Positions 29,837 to 38,562 of a stretch of DNA of 64,000 nt are shown piece after piece. Position 1 is the stretch's first letter, and every line of letters starts with the position of its first letter. Both the position numbers and the translations under genes were made by a program. The notes beneath the pieces are model-generated. The model made no database searches. It was given only the letters and a program-made list of their open reading frames with translations, and was not told the origin of the DNA. This stretch comes from Chondromyces crocatus (GTDB lineage Bacteria; Myxococcota_A; Polyangia; Polyangiales; Polyangiaceae): the NCBI RefSeq assembly GCF_001189295.1, contig NZ_CP012159.1:2370001-2434000 (forward strand), given 5' to 3'.

Positions 29837-30889
29837 ATGCAACACTGTTCATTCACCGGCGCAGCAGCCGCTCTCGCGGTGACGCTGCTCGCGCTGCCCT
29901 CGGTCGCGCAGGAGCTGCCGAAGAAGCTGGAGGCGCCCAAGCACGAGTACCTGTCGAGCGGGACGTCCGACCGGAAAGATGGCCTGGATGGGACGCTGGC
30001 GGTGGGGGCCCAGTTCAGCGTCAGCGACAACCGCAGCGTGCTCGGGCAGACCGACGGCATGAGCTTGCTGTTCGGGTTCAAGCTCGACAGCACGCTCCAG
30101 TACAACCGGGGCCCGTGGGAGTGGCGCACGGTGATCGGGATGGCCGGGGGGATGGCCAGGACGCCGCTCATCGACCAGCTGGTGAAGGCGCGCGATCTGG
30201 CGACGCTGGACAGTACGGCGCTCTACCATGTGCTGCCGTGGTTCGGTCCGTTCCTGCGGGTCGCGGCGAACACGACGATGTTTCGCGGCGCGGATGTGCG
30301 CCCCGGGGAGACGACGTACCTGATCCGTCGTGAGGACGGGACGGTCGACGCGACGGTGGCGGAGCGGTTGCCGATGACCGACCCGTTCAGGCCGCTCACG
30401 CTCAAGGAGTCGGTCGGTCCGTTCGCGCAGCCGGTGAAGTCGGACGCCTTCAGCCTGGAGGCGCGGGCCGGCGCTGGCGCGCGCCAGTCGTTCGCGAAGG
30501 GGCAGCTTGCCCTCGCCGATGACGCGGCGACGCCCGAGATCGAGGTCCAGGAGATGAGCAACGCGTATCAACTGGGCATGGAAGCCTCGCTCGAGATGTG
30601 GGGCGTGACGGCGAACAAAGGGATCAGCTACCGGTTGATGGGAGAAGTCCTGATCCCCTTCATGCACACGGCGCTGCCTACGACGGAGGACCGCAGCGCC
30701 TTCGATCTCGCAAACCTCGCGCTCATCGGGTCCCTGTCGTTCAAGGTCGTGGAGTGGGCGAGCGTCGACTACGAGCTGCGGCTCGTGAGGGAGCCACTCC
30801 TCGTGGACAAGCTCCAGACGCAGAACAACGTGCTGCTGTCGCTGGCGCTCGCCTATCCGCCGCCGAAGCCTGCGGCGCCGGCGAAGTAG
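29837..30889 (+). CDS. Secreted outer-membrane protein of unknown function
   Basis: 350 residues from ATG 29837, with AAGGAGA upstream. A signal peptide (SFTGAAAALAVTLLALPSVA, cleavage near AQ-E) is clear. The mature part alternates short amphipathic strands (GTLAVGAQFSVSDN, MSLLFGFKLDSTL, WEWRTVIGMAGGM) and ends with strands typical of an outer-membrane beta barrel (VDYELRLVRE, NNVLLSLALAYP). It resembles DUF3078-like barrels, but I cannot assign a family firmly. The 178-base gap after ppk2 makes co-transcription possible. A perfect hairpin follows the stop. Confidence 0.75.
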   Translation: MQHCSFTGAAAALAVTLLALPSVAQELPKKLEAPKHEYLSSGTSDRKDGLDGTLAVGAQFSVSDNRSVLGQTDGMSLLFGFKLDSTLQYNRGPWEWRTVIGMAGGMARTPLIDQLVKARDLATLDSTALYHVLPWFGPFLRVAANTTMFRGADVRPGETTYLIRREDGTVDATVAERLPMTDPFRPLTLKESVGPFAQPVKSDAFSLEARAGAGARQSFAKGQLALADDAATPEIEVQEMSNAYQLGMEASLEMWGVTANKGISYRLMGEVLIPFMHTALPTTEDRSAFDLANLALIGSLSFKVVEWASVDYELRLVREPLLVDKLQTQNNVLLSLALAYPPPKPAAPAK

Positions 30890-30913
30890 GCCAGCGCGGT
30901 TGCCCACAGTCCG

Positions 30914-30936
30914 GAGGGGCGTTGCGAGCGCCCCTC
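30914..30936. terminator. Bidirectional hairpin between convergent genes
   Basis: GAGGGGCG (30914-30921) and CGCCCCTC (30929-30936) form a perfect 8-bp stem with a 7-base loop in the 57-base gap between the convergent outer-membrane protein and PiT genes. There is no T-run, which is common in high-GC genomes. Confidence 0.6.
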
Positions 30937-30946
30937 GGCGAGTTCG

Positions 30947-32362
30947 TCAGTCGGCGAAGAGCGCCCGGAAGAGGAGGAAGAACACGGCGGAGAGCATCAT
31001 CGAGGCCGGGAGCGTCATCACCCAGGCGAGCCCGATGTTGCGCACCGTCGACTGCTGGAGGCCGGAGCGCTGCGCCACCATGGTGCCGGCGATGCCCGAC
31101 GAGAGGACGTGGGTCGTGCTCACGGGCAGGCCGATCACGGAGGAGAAGCCGATCATGCCGGCCGCGACCAGCTCGGCGGAGGCACCCTGTGCGTAGGTGA
31201 GGTGGGATTTGCCGATCTTCTCGCCGACGGTGACGACGATGCGTTTCCAGCCGACCATGGTGCCGATGCCCAGCGCGAGGGCGATGGCGAAGATCACCCA
31301 GTTGGGGGCGTAGTCGGTCAGGATCTTCATCTGCTTGCGGTCGCGCGCGAGCTGCTTCTGCTCCGGGGCGGAGAGGCCGAGGCCACCCGTGGTGAGCATG
31401 TCCTCGATGGCGCGGTCGGCGAGGAGGATCTGCTGGCGGACCCGGAAGCGGTCGTCGCGCGGGATCTCCAGGGTAGAGCTTCGTCCATCGAGGATGCGGC
31501 TGACGCGCCCGAGGTCGGCGAGCACTTCCTCCGCCTTGGCGGCGCTGCTGGCGTCGTGGTGCTCGCGGACGAAGGTGGTGACGTTGCGGGTAGCCTCCGC
31601 GGCGCGGGTCATGTGATCGGGGCCGGCGGTGAGGTCGACGGCGAAGCCGGCAGGGACGAGGCCGATGAGGATGAGCATCACCAGGCCTACGCCCTTCTGG
31701 CCGTCGTTCGAGCCGTGGGCGAAGCTCACGCCGCAGCAGGTCGCGACGAGCAAGGCGCGGATGCCGCGCGGTGGTGGATGGTTTTTGGGGGGTTGCTGGA
31801 GGAGGGCGCTGTTCCGGGTGTAGCGCTTGATGAGGAGCATGAGCAGCGCCGCGAGGGTGAAGCCCATGAGCGGCGAGACGAGCAGGGAGAGGCCGATGTC
31901 GGCAGCTTTGCTCCAGCGCACGCCCTCGCCAAAGGTGTGGCCGGGGGTGAGGGAGTTGGCGATGCCCACGCCGAGGATGGCGCCGATGAGGGTGTGGGAG
32001 CTGGACGCGGGGAGGCCGAGGTACCAGGTGCCCACGTTCCAGGTGATGGCGGCGAGCAGGAGCGCGAGCACCATCGCGAGGCCGGCCCCGACGCCCTTCG
32101 AGACGAGCAGCTCGACGGGCAAGAGCTGGATGATGCCGATGGCGACGGCGATGCCGCCGACGAAGACGCCGATGAAGTTGCAGATGCCGGAGAGGACGAC
32201 CGCGACGGGGGCGCGGAGCGCATTGGTGTAGATGACGGTGGCGACGGCATTGGCCGTGTCGTGAAAGCCGTTGACGAACTCGAATCCGAGGGCGATGGCC
32301 AGGCAGACGAAGACCAGAAGCTGGTTCGTGGCGCCCAGCGATGGGTCGAAGAGGGACTCCAC
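30947..32362 (-). CDS. pit: Inorganic phosphate transporter, PiT family
   Basis: 471 residues from a GTG at 32362. Low-affinity phosphate:cation symport across the inner membrane is the family role. Both inverted signature halves are present: FVNGFHDTANAVATVIYTNA near residue 30 and GFSSVIGLPVSTTHVLSSG near residue 415. About ten hydrophobic helices are apparent, with a long soluble loop (about 225-345; RAAEATRNVTTFV to RDRKQMKIL) between the halves, as in PitA-type transporters. The gene is monocistronic and converges on the ppk2/outer-membrane protein strand. The proximity to ppk2 suggests phosphate uptake coupled to polyphosphate metabolism, but no PhoB-like box was recognised. Confidence 0.95.
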   Translation of the reverse strand: MESLFDPSLGATNQLLVFVCLAIALGFEFVNGFHDTANAVATVIYTNALRAPVAVVLSGICNFIGVFVGGIAVAIGIIQLLPVELLVSKGVGAGLAMVLALLLAAITWNVGTWYLGLPASSSHTLIGAILGVGIANSLTPGHTFGEGVRWSKAADIGLSLLVSPLMGFTLAALLMLLIKRYTRNSALLQQPPKNHPPPRGIRALLVATCCGVSFAHGSNDGQKGVGLVMLILIGLVPAGFAVDLTAGPDHMTRAAEATRNVTTFVREHHDASSAAKAEEVLADLGRVSRILDGRSSTLEIPRDDRFRVRQQILLADRAIEDMLTTGGLGLSAPEQKQLARDRKQMKILTDYAPNWVIFAIALALGIGTMVGWKRIVVTVGEKIGKSHLTYAQGASAELVAAGMIGFSSVIGLPVSTTHVLSSGIAGTMVAQRSGLQQSTVRNIGLAWVMTLPASMMLSAVFFLLFRALFAD

Positions 32363-32424
32363 GGGCGCTACCCTAGGAGGCTCAGGCCACGGATGTGTGT
32401 CGGCCGTGTGTCAGAGTTTGAAGA

Positions 32425-33969
32425 TCAACGAAAGCGTCGTTTTTCGTCGGGGATCCGGCCGAGGTCGCCTGACATGTCCGCCGCGGCGTAGGCGAAGGTA
32501 GTGAAGGCGGCGGCGGCTTGATCCAGGTCTGCACGGACGATCTTGGCCATGGTGTCGTTGGCCGTGTGGTGGACGTCGAAGTAGCGGGTGGCGTCCTGTT
32601 CGAGTTCGGCGACGGGTACGCCTTGCGCCCGGAGGGGAATGAGGTCGGCGCCGCCGCGGGCGTCCTCGGAGGAGACCTTCACACCGAGGGGCGCGAGGGG
32701 CCGGATCAGCGTCTCGAACGCGGGTCGCGCGGCGTCGGCGCCGAGGAAGCGCGCCGCGAGGACCTTGCCGTCGCCGACATCGGCTTCGAGGCCGATCAGG
32801 TGTCGGGGGAGCTCGTCGGCGTGGGCTTCGGCATAGGCACGCGCTCCGGAGAGGCCGAACTCCTCGTTGGCGAACAGGACGATGCGCACGGTGCGGCGTG
32901 GTTTGCGAGGGAGTGAGGCGATGGCGCGTCCCGCCTCGATGACGATCGCGCACCCGGCGGCATCGTCGAGGGCGCCAGGGGTGAGATCCCAGGAGTCGAG
33001 GTGCGCGCCGAGCAGGACGATCTCCTCGGGGTGGGTGCTGCCCGGGACTTCGCCGATGACGTTGGCGGACTCGGCGTCGGCGAGCATCTCGCTCTCGAGG
33101 GACAAGGTGAGGCGTACGGGGCCCTCGGTGAGTCGTCGCTCCAGCATCTCGGCGTCGGGCACGGAGAGCGCAGCGGCGGGGATCTTCGGGGCGTCGGGCT
33201 GGTAGCGGGTGCTGCCGGTGTGAGGGATGCGGTCGCTGGAGGTGCCCACGGAGCGGATGACCACGGCGACGGCGCCCTTGCGCGCGGCGAGGCTCGGGCC
33301 AGCGCCGCGGATGCCGACCGCCTTGCCGTAGCCGGAGCCGTCGACCGTGCGCTCCATGCGGGTGGAGAAGAAGACGATGCGGCCCTCGACGGCCTTGCGA
33401 TCGAGAGCTTCGAGGGTTTCGAGGCTCGGGACGTGGAGGACGTCGGCGGTGATGCCGCTCCGGGGGGTGGGGACGCTGCCGCCGAGCGCTGCGACGGCGA
33501 GCTCGCGTGGGTGAGAGGAGACGATGCGTGCGGATTCGGCGCCGCGTCTCCAGCGGGGGACCTTCACCTTCTCCGCGCGGACGTTCTGGAGTCCGCGGGC
33601 GGTGAGTGTGCGAAGCGCCCAGGCGATGGCAGCTCGATCTCCGGGGCTACCGGCGAAGCGGGGGCCGACCTCGTCGACGAGCGAGCGGGTCGTCTCCCAG
33701 GCCTGGGAAGACGCCAGGACCTGATCGCGGAGGGCATCGATGGGGCTGGTGGGGGCAGGCTCGTTCATGGCGGTCGTCGTGGCTTCGGGGAGGGAGAAGG
33801 CGGTGGGGCCAGGGGCGCGGACGACGGTGTTCGCGGGGGAGGCGTTCGCGGTGGGACTGGGAGGCGCGGGGGCCGCGCACGCCGCGAGGCTGGCGAGGCC
33901 AAGAGGGAGCGACAGGGCGAGGAGAGCGTGACGGCCGGAGAGATGGGAGAGAGACACGGCCGGGAGCAT
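32425..33969 (-). CDS. M28-family zinc aminopeptidase, lipoprotein
   Basis: 514 residues from ATG 33969. The N-terminus HALLALSLPLGLASLAAC is a lipoprotein signal (lipidated C31), followed by a Pro/Ala/Thr linker. Residues 75-180 are the usual N-terminal region (VGPRFAGSPGDRAAIAW) and a PA-like insert spans about 185-285 (RIVFFSTRM...AVAVVIRS). The M28 catalytic domain has the zinc ligands in order: H323 in GAHLDSWD, D335 in GALDDAAG, E369/E370 in FANEEFG, an Asp in GLEADVG and H468 in DVHHTANDT. All are present, so it should be an active aminopeptidase or carboxypeptidase at the cell envelope. It diverges from the barrel protein at 34383. Confidence 0.94.
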   Translation of the reverse strand: MLPAVSLSHLSGRHALLALSLPLGLASLAACAAPAPPSPTANASPANTVVRAPGPTAFSLPEATTTAMNEPAPTSPIDALRDQVLASSQAWETTRSLVDEVGPRFAGSPGDRAAIAWALRTLTARGLQNVRAEKVKVPRWRRGAESARIVSSHPRELAVAALGGSVPTPRSGITADVLHVPSLETLEALDRKAVEGRIVFFSTRMERTVDGSGYGKAVGIRGAGPSLAARKGAVAVVIRSVGTSSDRIPHTGSTRYQPDAPKIPAAALSVPDAEMLERRLTEGPVRLTLSLESEMLADAESANVIGEVPGSTHPEEIVLLGAHLDSWDLTPGALDDAAGCAIVIEAGRAIASLPRKPRRTVRIVLFANEEFGLSGARAYAEAHADELPRHLIGLEADVGDGKVLAARFLGADAARPAFETLIRPLAPLGVKVSSEDARGGADLIPLRAQGVPVAELEQDATRYFDVHHTANDTMAKIVRADLDQAAAAFTTFAYAAADMSGDLGRIPDEKRRFR

Positions 33970-34382
33970 CGCTGAATCGAGACGAAGGACAAGCGGTCGC
34001 AGGGGCAAGGCGCGGTCAGAAGCGGGAGGAGCTGGTGGTCGCGTGAGTGTGCTCTCCGTCACGTCATGCCTTCCAGGTCGCGCCGGACTCGGGATCGTCA
34101 GCATCTCGACGGCGGCACCTCGTGCGGGGACTGACGGCGCCACGTCGGGATCCGGGCCGGATCGTGCGGACGGGGCATCAAAAGGCTTTGATATCCATGA
34201 GTTGCGTGGCGTGTCAGGGTAGGCTTGGATCGTGCATGAGGGGAGTGCCGCACGGTCATGTCCAGGAGCACCGGTACGTTGACGCGAATGGATGGTCGTG
34301 AGACGCCCGTAGGTACGCGCTTCTTGCGCCGAGGGCGGAACCCACGTTGCGGCGAACGCGAGCTGAGATCGAGGTGGATGTA
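33970..34382. promoter_or_regulatory. Divergent 413-base promoter region with inverted repeat
   Basis: The gap separates the M28 peptidase (minus) from the barrel protein (plus). The clearest element is ATCAAA-AGGC-TTTGAT at 34177-34192, with 6-bp arms around a 4-base loop in a locally AT-rich patch. Nothing else I would name is visible. Confidence 0.35.
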
Positions 34383-35864
34383 GTGAAGACAACGCTCCGA
34401 ACGATGGTGCTGGCAGCTGCCGGCGTGCTGGGCACAGCGGCCGTCGCGCATGCCCAGCAACCGGCGCCACCTGCGCCTCCGCCAGCCCCCGCCCCCACGA
34501 CACCCTCTGCTCCTGGTGCGGCTCCCGCAGCGCCCGTGGCGGGTGGGTCCCTGTCGCTCGGCCTCTCCGGGTCGGGAGCCGCGGGGTCTGCCAGTGCGAC
34601 CGGCTCGGTCGGCGCGCAGGCTGCGCCCGGTGCGGCTGGGGCACAGCAGCCTCCGCAGCCCGATCAGCCGAACCCGCCCGTGGAGACGCCGCCTGCCACC
34701 GAGGAGGTGACTCCGCCGGCCCCCGCCGCGCCGGCTCAGCCCGACGCGCCAGGCGCAGCGGCTCCGGTCGTGGAAGAGGCACCTGCAGCTCCGCCGGCCC
34801 CCAACCGCTGGGCCGGTACGCTGATCAACTGGAACCAGAGCGCGACGACGACGATCTTCGGCGTGGGCGCCGACGTGATCGGCCGCGAGTCGGAGAACTA
34901 CCTCTGGGCGTTCTCGTTCGTGCCCGGCTACATGATCCACCGCGATCCGGTGAACCAGCTTCGCGTGAGCAGCGTGATGACGCTGCGCTGGGATCTGACC
35001 GACAACAACTTCTCCGCGCGAGAGCGCGACGTCGACGTCAATGACATCCCGCTGCGCTTGACCTACACGCGCACGCTGTACTCTGGCGGTGGTGGGACGG
35101 GCGCGGCGTCGGCAGGTGCCGCTGCGGCGCGCGATCCGACGCTGGCCGGCGGTGGTGAGTACAAGACGTGGGGTATCGTCAGCGGTGGCATCGATCTGCC
35201 GACCTCGCGGTGGAGCCGCTACCAGGGGCGCTACATGACCACGTCGCTCGGCGCGGGCGCTCGCCAGATGGTGAAGCTGCTCGGCAGCGATGCGGACGGG
35301 TTGAACAACATCTTCTTCACCCTGAGCGGGACCTGGCAGCACCAGTTCAACCGTGCGTCGACGGCGACTTACTCGGATCTGAACATCCCGCGGCAGACGG
35401 CAGGCGGGACGACGGGTATCTCCGATCAGCTCACCGGTGGCGCGCTCGTCCAGGATCAGATCATCACCAGCTTCTCGTTCTTCATGCCGATCTACGGCAA
35501 CCTGCAGCTGAACGGTCTGGCCCAGCTCTGGAGCCAGTTCCCGTCGAGGTTCGAGTCGTCGGGCTGCGAGGCCCAGACGCTCACGGGTTGCGTGACGGGC
35601 TCACGGATGGAGAACCGGACGAGCCTCCGCGCGCTGACGATGTTCGACGTGAGCCTCGCGTACCAGGTGCTGCCCGAGCTGCTGGTGGACATCGGGTACA
35701 ACAACACCGCGTTCCAGATCGGTGAGGACGGGCAGCGGCGCAATGTCTTCTACAGCCCGATCGGCTCGACGTTCTACGCCGACGTCACCGTCACCCTGGA
35801 TCAGCTCTACAAGCGCTTCGCCTCGAAGCCGGCTCAGCCGAAGGTGGGACGGGTGGCGCGCTAG
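34383..35864 (+). CDS. Outer-membrane protein with Pro/Ala-rich N-terminus
   Basis: 493 residues from GTG 34383, with GAGGTGG upstream. The signal peptide (TMVLAAAGVLGTAAVAHA, cleavage AHA-QQ) precedes about 115 residues of Pro/Ala/Gly-rich low complexity, probably a periplasmic spacer or wall-binding segment. From about residue 140 (NRWAGTLINWNQSATTTIF) to the end the chain consists of strands with alternating hydrophobic residues and terminates in VTVTLDQLYKRFA after YADV, like an outer-membrane beta barrel. No named family recognised. Two consecutive hairpins follow the stop. Confidence 0.82.
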   Translation: MKTTLRTMVLAAAGVLGTAAVAHAQQPAPPAPPPAPAPTTPSAPGAAPAAPVAGGSLSLGLSGSGAAGSASATGSVGAQAAPGAAGAQQPPQPDQPNPPVETPPATEEVTPPAPAAPAQPDAPGAAAPVVEEAPAAPPAPNRWAGTLINWNQSATTTIFGVGADVIGRESENYLWAFSFVPGYMIHRDPVNQLRVSSVMTLRWDLTDNNFSARERDVDVNDIPLRLTYTRTLYSGGGGTGAASAGAAAARDPTLAGGGEYKTWGIVSGGIDLPTSRWSRYQGRYMTTSLGAGARQMVKLLGSDADGLNNIFFTLSGTWQHQFNRASTATYSDLNIPRQTAGGTTGISDQLTGGALVQDQIITSFSFFMPIYGNLQLNGLAQLWSQFPSRFESSGCEAQTLTGCVTGSRMENRTSLRALTMFDVSLAYQVLPELLVDIGYNNTAFQIGEDGQRRNVFYSPIGSTFYADVTVTLDQLYKRFASKPAQPKVGRVAR

Positions 35865-35931
35865 CAGCAGTCGCCCCCTGACGGGCGCTGCTGTCGGAGC
35901 AGCGCTCGGTCGAGGGGCGTCGAGCGCTGCT
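35865..35931. terminator. Two tandem hairpins between convergent genes
   Basis: Hairpin 1: CAGCAG-T-CGCCC (35865-35876) pairs with GGGCGCTGCTG (35883-35893) with one bulged T. Hairpin 2: AGCAGCGCTC (35898-35907) pairs perfectly with GAGCGCTGCT (35922-35931). They sit directly after the barrel gene and before the convergent PPTase stop at 36026, and likely terminate transcription from both sides. Confidence 0.6.
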
Positions 35932-36025
35932 GCTGGTTCTCCTCCGCCCTCTCGTCCTTTCGCTTTCAGTCCAGGCTTCTGGCTCCGGGTTCGGGCGTGT
36001 TCCGAACAGGGGGCTTCGTCCGATT

Positions 36026-36847
36026 TCAGCGGCCGGTGAGCGGGACCGTCTGGCGCAGCTCGATCTTGAAGGGGGTGGCACCTCGACCTTTGCGGACGCC
36101 GGCGGCCATGCGGTGCCGTGTCGAAGGGCTCCAGAGAGCGAACTGCCAGCTCTCCGGATCGTCGACGAGCTGTAGATCGAAGGAGATCTCGATGTCGTCA
36201 CGGGCGCGCATCGGGCGGGTCTCGGCCGCGAGCCCTTCGCTTCCGAGGTGGAACGAGAACTGATCGAGGGGCAGGGAGAGGCCCATGCCACGCGCCTTGA
36301 TGTACGACTCTTTCAGCGTCCAGTAGTCGAAGAAGCGATCACGCTGGCGTTCCGCGGGCTGCGCGCGCAGCTCGCGCACCTCGTGCGGAGAGAAGAATCG
36401 ATCGGCGACGTCGACGGTGCTGGAGGGGCGATCCACGAACTCCACGTCCACGCCGACCTCGTGATCGAGGGTGACGAGGCAAGCGATGAGACCCTCGGTG
36501 TGGGACAGGTTGAAGCGTAGCCGCGCGTTCCCTGTGGGGGCCGCGATCTCCGGGCGTCCTTTGTCGCCTGCCACGAACCGCCAGTCGCGTGGGTCCACGG
36601 GGGCGTACCTGGAGAGGGTGGTGCGTACCAGCGCACGCGTGACCAGATGCTCGTGCCGGCCTTTGGGGAAGTAAAAGCGGGCTTGTCGCTCTGCCTCCTC
36701 GGGGGTCATCAGGTCGCGGTAGGCGGCGAGGAGGCCTGGATCCTGGATTTCCTCGTGGAAGACGTACCAGAGGTGCGCGACGCCGGGCGGGATCTCGAGC
36801 AGGGAGGACATCGGGCTTCGTCCGGGGACAGGGGGAGTGGTGGTCAC
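36026..36847 (-). CDS. Sfp-type 4'-phosphopantetheinyl transferase
   Basis: 273 residues. It would transfer the phosphopantetheine arm from coenzyme A to the conserved Ser of carrier domains, such as the six in the NRPS of this window. The Sfp-family motifs are in order: FNLSHTEG (112-119), the Mg-binding GVDVE (132-136) and WTLKESYIKARG (176-187), with the pseudo-twofold two-domain length of the family. The GTG at 36847 overlaps the metallophosphoesterase stop as GTGA, which argues for translational coupling; an in-frame ATG at 36811 is a possible alternative. Proximity to the NRPS supports, but does not prove, that it serves that enzyme. Confidence 0.95.
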   Translation of the reverse strand: MTTTPPVPGRSPMSSLLEIPPGVAHLWYVFHEEIQDPGLLAAYRDLMTPEEAERQARFYFPKGRHEHLVTRALVRTTLSRYAPVDPRDWRFVAGDKGRPEIAAPTGNARLRFNLSHTEGLIACLVTLDHEVGVDVEFVDRPSSTVDVADRFFSPHEVRELRAQPAERQRDRFFDYWTLKESYIKARGMGLSLPLDQFSFHLGSEGLAAETRPMRARDDIEISFDLQLVDDPESWQFALWSPSTRHRMAAGVRKGRGATPFKIELRQTVPLTGR

Positions 36848-37677
36848 GCGCCACGCCGGGCCGGGGGCCCGGGGAGGATCTCTCGCAGGCAGTCATCGGC
36901 GCGGAGCGTCGGGGGACGCTGGCGAGGATAACCGAAGGAGACCTCCTCGAAGCGAACACCGTCCACCCAGTCGGTGCGAGGGATGTGCAGGTGGCCCGTG
37001 ACGACCACGCCTGCACCGAAGCGCAGGTGCCAGTCATGGGTCTTGCGCGTGCCGCACCAGATCGAGAAGCGGGGGATCCATCGCAGGCGCACCAGGTCTT
37101 CGCGCAGCGGGAAGTGGTTGATGAGCACCTTGGGGAGTGGGGGCGCTGCGGCCAGGCGCGCTGCGGTGGCGTCGACGCGGGCGTGGCACCAGGCGGTGCG
37201 GCTCGGGTAGGGGCGCGGGTCGAGCAGCATCTCGTCCGAGCAGAGCAGCCCGCTCTCCATGGCCCAGGCCACCGCGTCCTGCTCGGCCACGTGCGCGGGC
37301 CGGAAGCTGTAGTCGTAGAGGAGGAAGAGGGGGGCGATCAGGTGCGGTTCGCCCTCACCAGTCCAGGTCACATACGGGTCTTCCGGGGTGATCACGCCGG
37401 CGCCCCGGCATAGCTCGACGAGGCGCAGGTAGCGCTCTTCGCCCCGTGGAGACGCGGTGTCGTCCGGATGAACGTAGAGCTCGTGGTTGCCCGGGACCCA
37501 GACGAGCTGCTGGAAGCGAGGTCCGAGGGTGTCGAGGACCCAGCGCAGGTGCTCCTCGGTCTCGCCGAGATCGCCTCCCAGGATGAGCCAGTCGTCAGGG
37601 CGCGGGGTGAGTTCGCCGAGGACCTCGCGGTTGCGGGGGTGGCCGACGTGCAGGTCACTGAGGGCGAGAAGCTTCAT
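36844..37677 (-). CDS. Calcineurin-like metallophosphoesterase
   Basis: 277 residues from ATG 37677. All five metal-binding blocks of the family are visible: SDLHVGH (7-13), GGDLGE (34-39), GNHE (63-66), INHFP near 190 and GHLH near 229. No signal peptide, so it is probably cytoplasmic. The substrate is unknown; some homologues next to PPTase genes have been speculated to act on pantetheine-type phosphoesters, which remains inference here. Its stop overlaps the PPTase start by 4 bases, indicating an operon. The next minus-strand gene upstream (37684) is a separate lipoprotein gene only 6 bases away, so transcription may begin further upstream. Confidence 0.9.
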   Translation of the reverse strand: MKLLALSDLHVGHPRNREVLGELTPRPDDWLILGGDLGETEEHLRWVLDTLGPRFQQLVWVPGNHELYVHPDDTASPRGEERYLRLVELCRGAGVITPEDPYVTWTGEGEPHLIAPLFLLYDYSFRPAHVAEQDAVAWAMESGLLCSDEMLLDPRPYPSRTAWCHARVDATAARLAAAPPLPKVLINHFPLREDLVRLRWIPRFSIWCGTRKTHDWHLRFGAGVVVTGHLHIPRTDWVDGVRFEEVSFGYPRQRPPTLRADDCLREILPGPPARRGA

Positions 37678-37683
37678 CCAGAC

Positions 37684-38475
37684 TCACTGTGCCATGCAGG
37701 CCAGCACCTCGGCGCAGGGATGGCGAGCGGCGCACTCCCGCTTGAAGGCTTGCGGTTTCTTCTGGCATTCGAGGAACGGGTCGCCGGGCGTGGCGCGGTC
37801 GGTGGCGATCTGGCAGGCGCTCAGGCGCGCGCACGCGGCGATCGTGTCCTGTGCGCGGGGGAGGTTGCCCTCGTGGCCATCCAGGCGGAACGCGGCGACG
37901 GGCGAGGCTCCGATGCCTTGCACCGGGCCGCAGATGGGTTGAGGGCGGCTGGATCGGACGATGGCCTTGTACATGGCGGCGAGCTGGTTGCACGTGGCGC
38001 CGTCGCTGCAACGGGCGACCAGCGCATAGGCGCTGCCGTACTCGTAAGGCGCGAGCGAGACTTCTCCGGGTGAGGTGGGAGGGCCGGGGTGGACGACCCG
38101 GAACTGCTGGTTCGCGAGCAGCGCTTGTCGGGAGATGGCCCAGTCGTAGTTGGCGCCGACGCTCTTGGGCGCAGACGTGAGGATCACCGAGGCCGAAGCG
38201 CAGTTGTCGGGGATCGCCTTGATCGCCGAGAGATCGTACCCCTTCGCGGGAGGCGCGGCGGCTGCGGTCGCCGCTGGCGCTGCCGTCGTCGTCGGCGCCA
38301 GGGTCCCTCCGGCCGCAGCCGTCGTGCCCGTGACCGCACCCGACGTCCCCGACGCGCGTGGCGTCTGCGTCCCTTCCTGCTTCGTCGCAGGCGACGTCTC
38401 CGCGCTCTCCTGACCCTGACATCCACCGCAGACCACTGCGAAGAGCGCGATTCCGAGCGTCGCTATCCTGTCCAT
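37684..38475 (-). CDS. Cys-rich hypothetical lipoprotein
   Basis: 263 residues from ATG 38475, with a strong AAGGAGGG upstream. The N-terminus IATLGIALFAVVCGGC is a lipoprotein signal with lipidated Cys19. A Thr/Ala/Pro-rich linker runs to about residue 78, then a folded C-terminal part has about nine Cys (DNCASAS, ARCSDGATCN, PICG, AACARLSACQ, ECQKK, RECAARHPCAEVLACMA), suggesting disulfide cross-links outside the membrane. I recognise no family. It ends 6 bases before the metallophosphoesterase start, consistent with one transcript. Confidence 0.85.
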   Translation of the reverse strand: MDRIATLGIALFAVVCGGCQGQESAETSPATKQEGTQTPRASGTSGAVTGTTAAAGGTLAPTTTAAPAATAAAAPPAKGYDLSAIKAIPDNCASASVILTSAPKSVGANYDWAISRQALLANQQFRVVHPGPPTSPGEVSLAPYEYGSAYALVARCSDGATCNQLAAMYKAIVRSSRPQPICGPVQGIGASPVAAFRLDGHEGNLPRAQDTIAACARLSACQIATDRATPGDPFLECQKKPQAFKRECAARHPCAEVLACMAQ

Positions 38476-38562
38476 GCCGTCCCTCCTTGCACCCGGAGGA
38501 GAGCCATCGCCGCGGGCCAGGGGGGTGTCAATGCGCTGCCTCTGCCGCAGGGTCGGACGACA

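Noticed and set aside
32425-34782. Longer M28 peptidase start at 34782
   Set aside because: The extra 271 residues are Arg/Pro-rich with no signal and run antisense into the barrel gene; ATG 33969 gives a clean lipoprotein signal.
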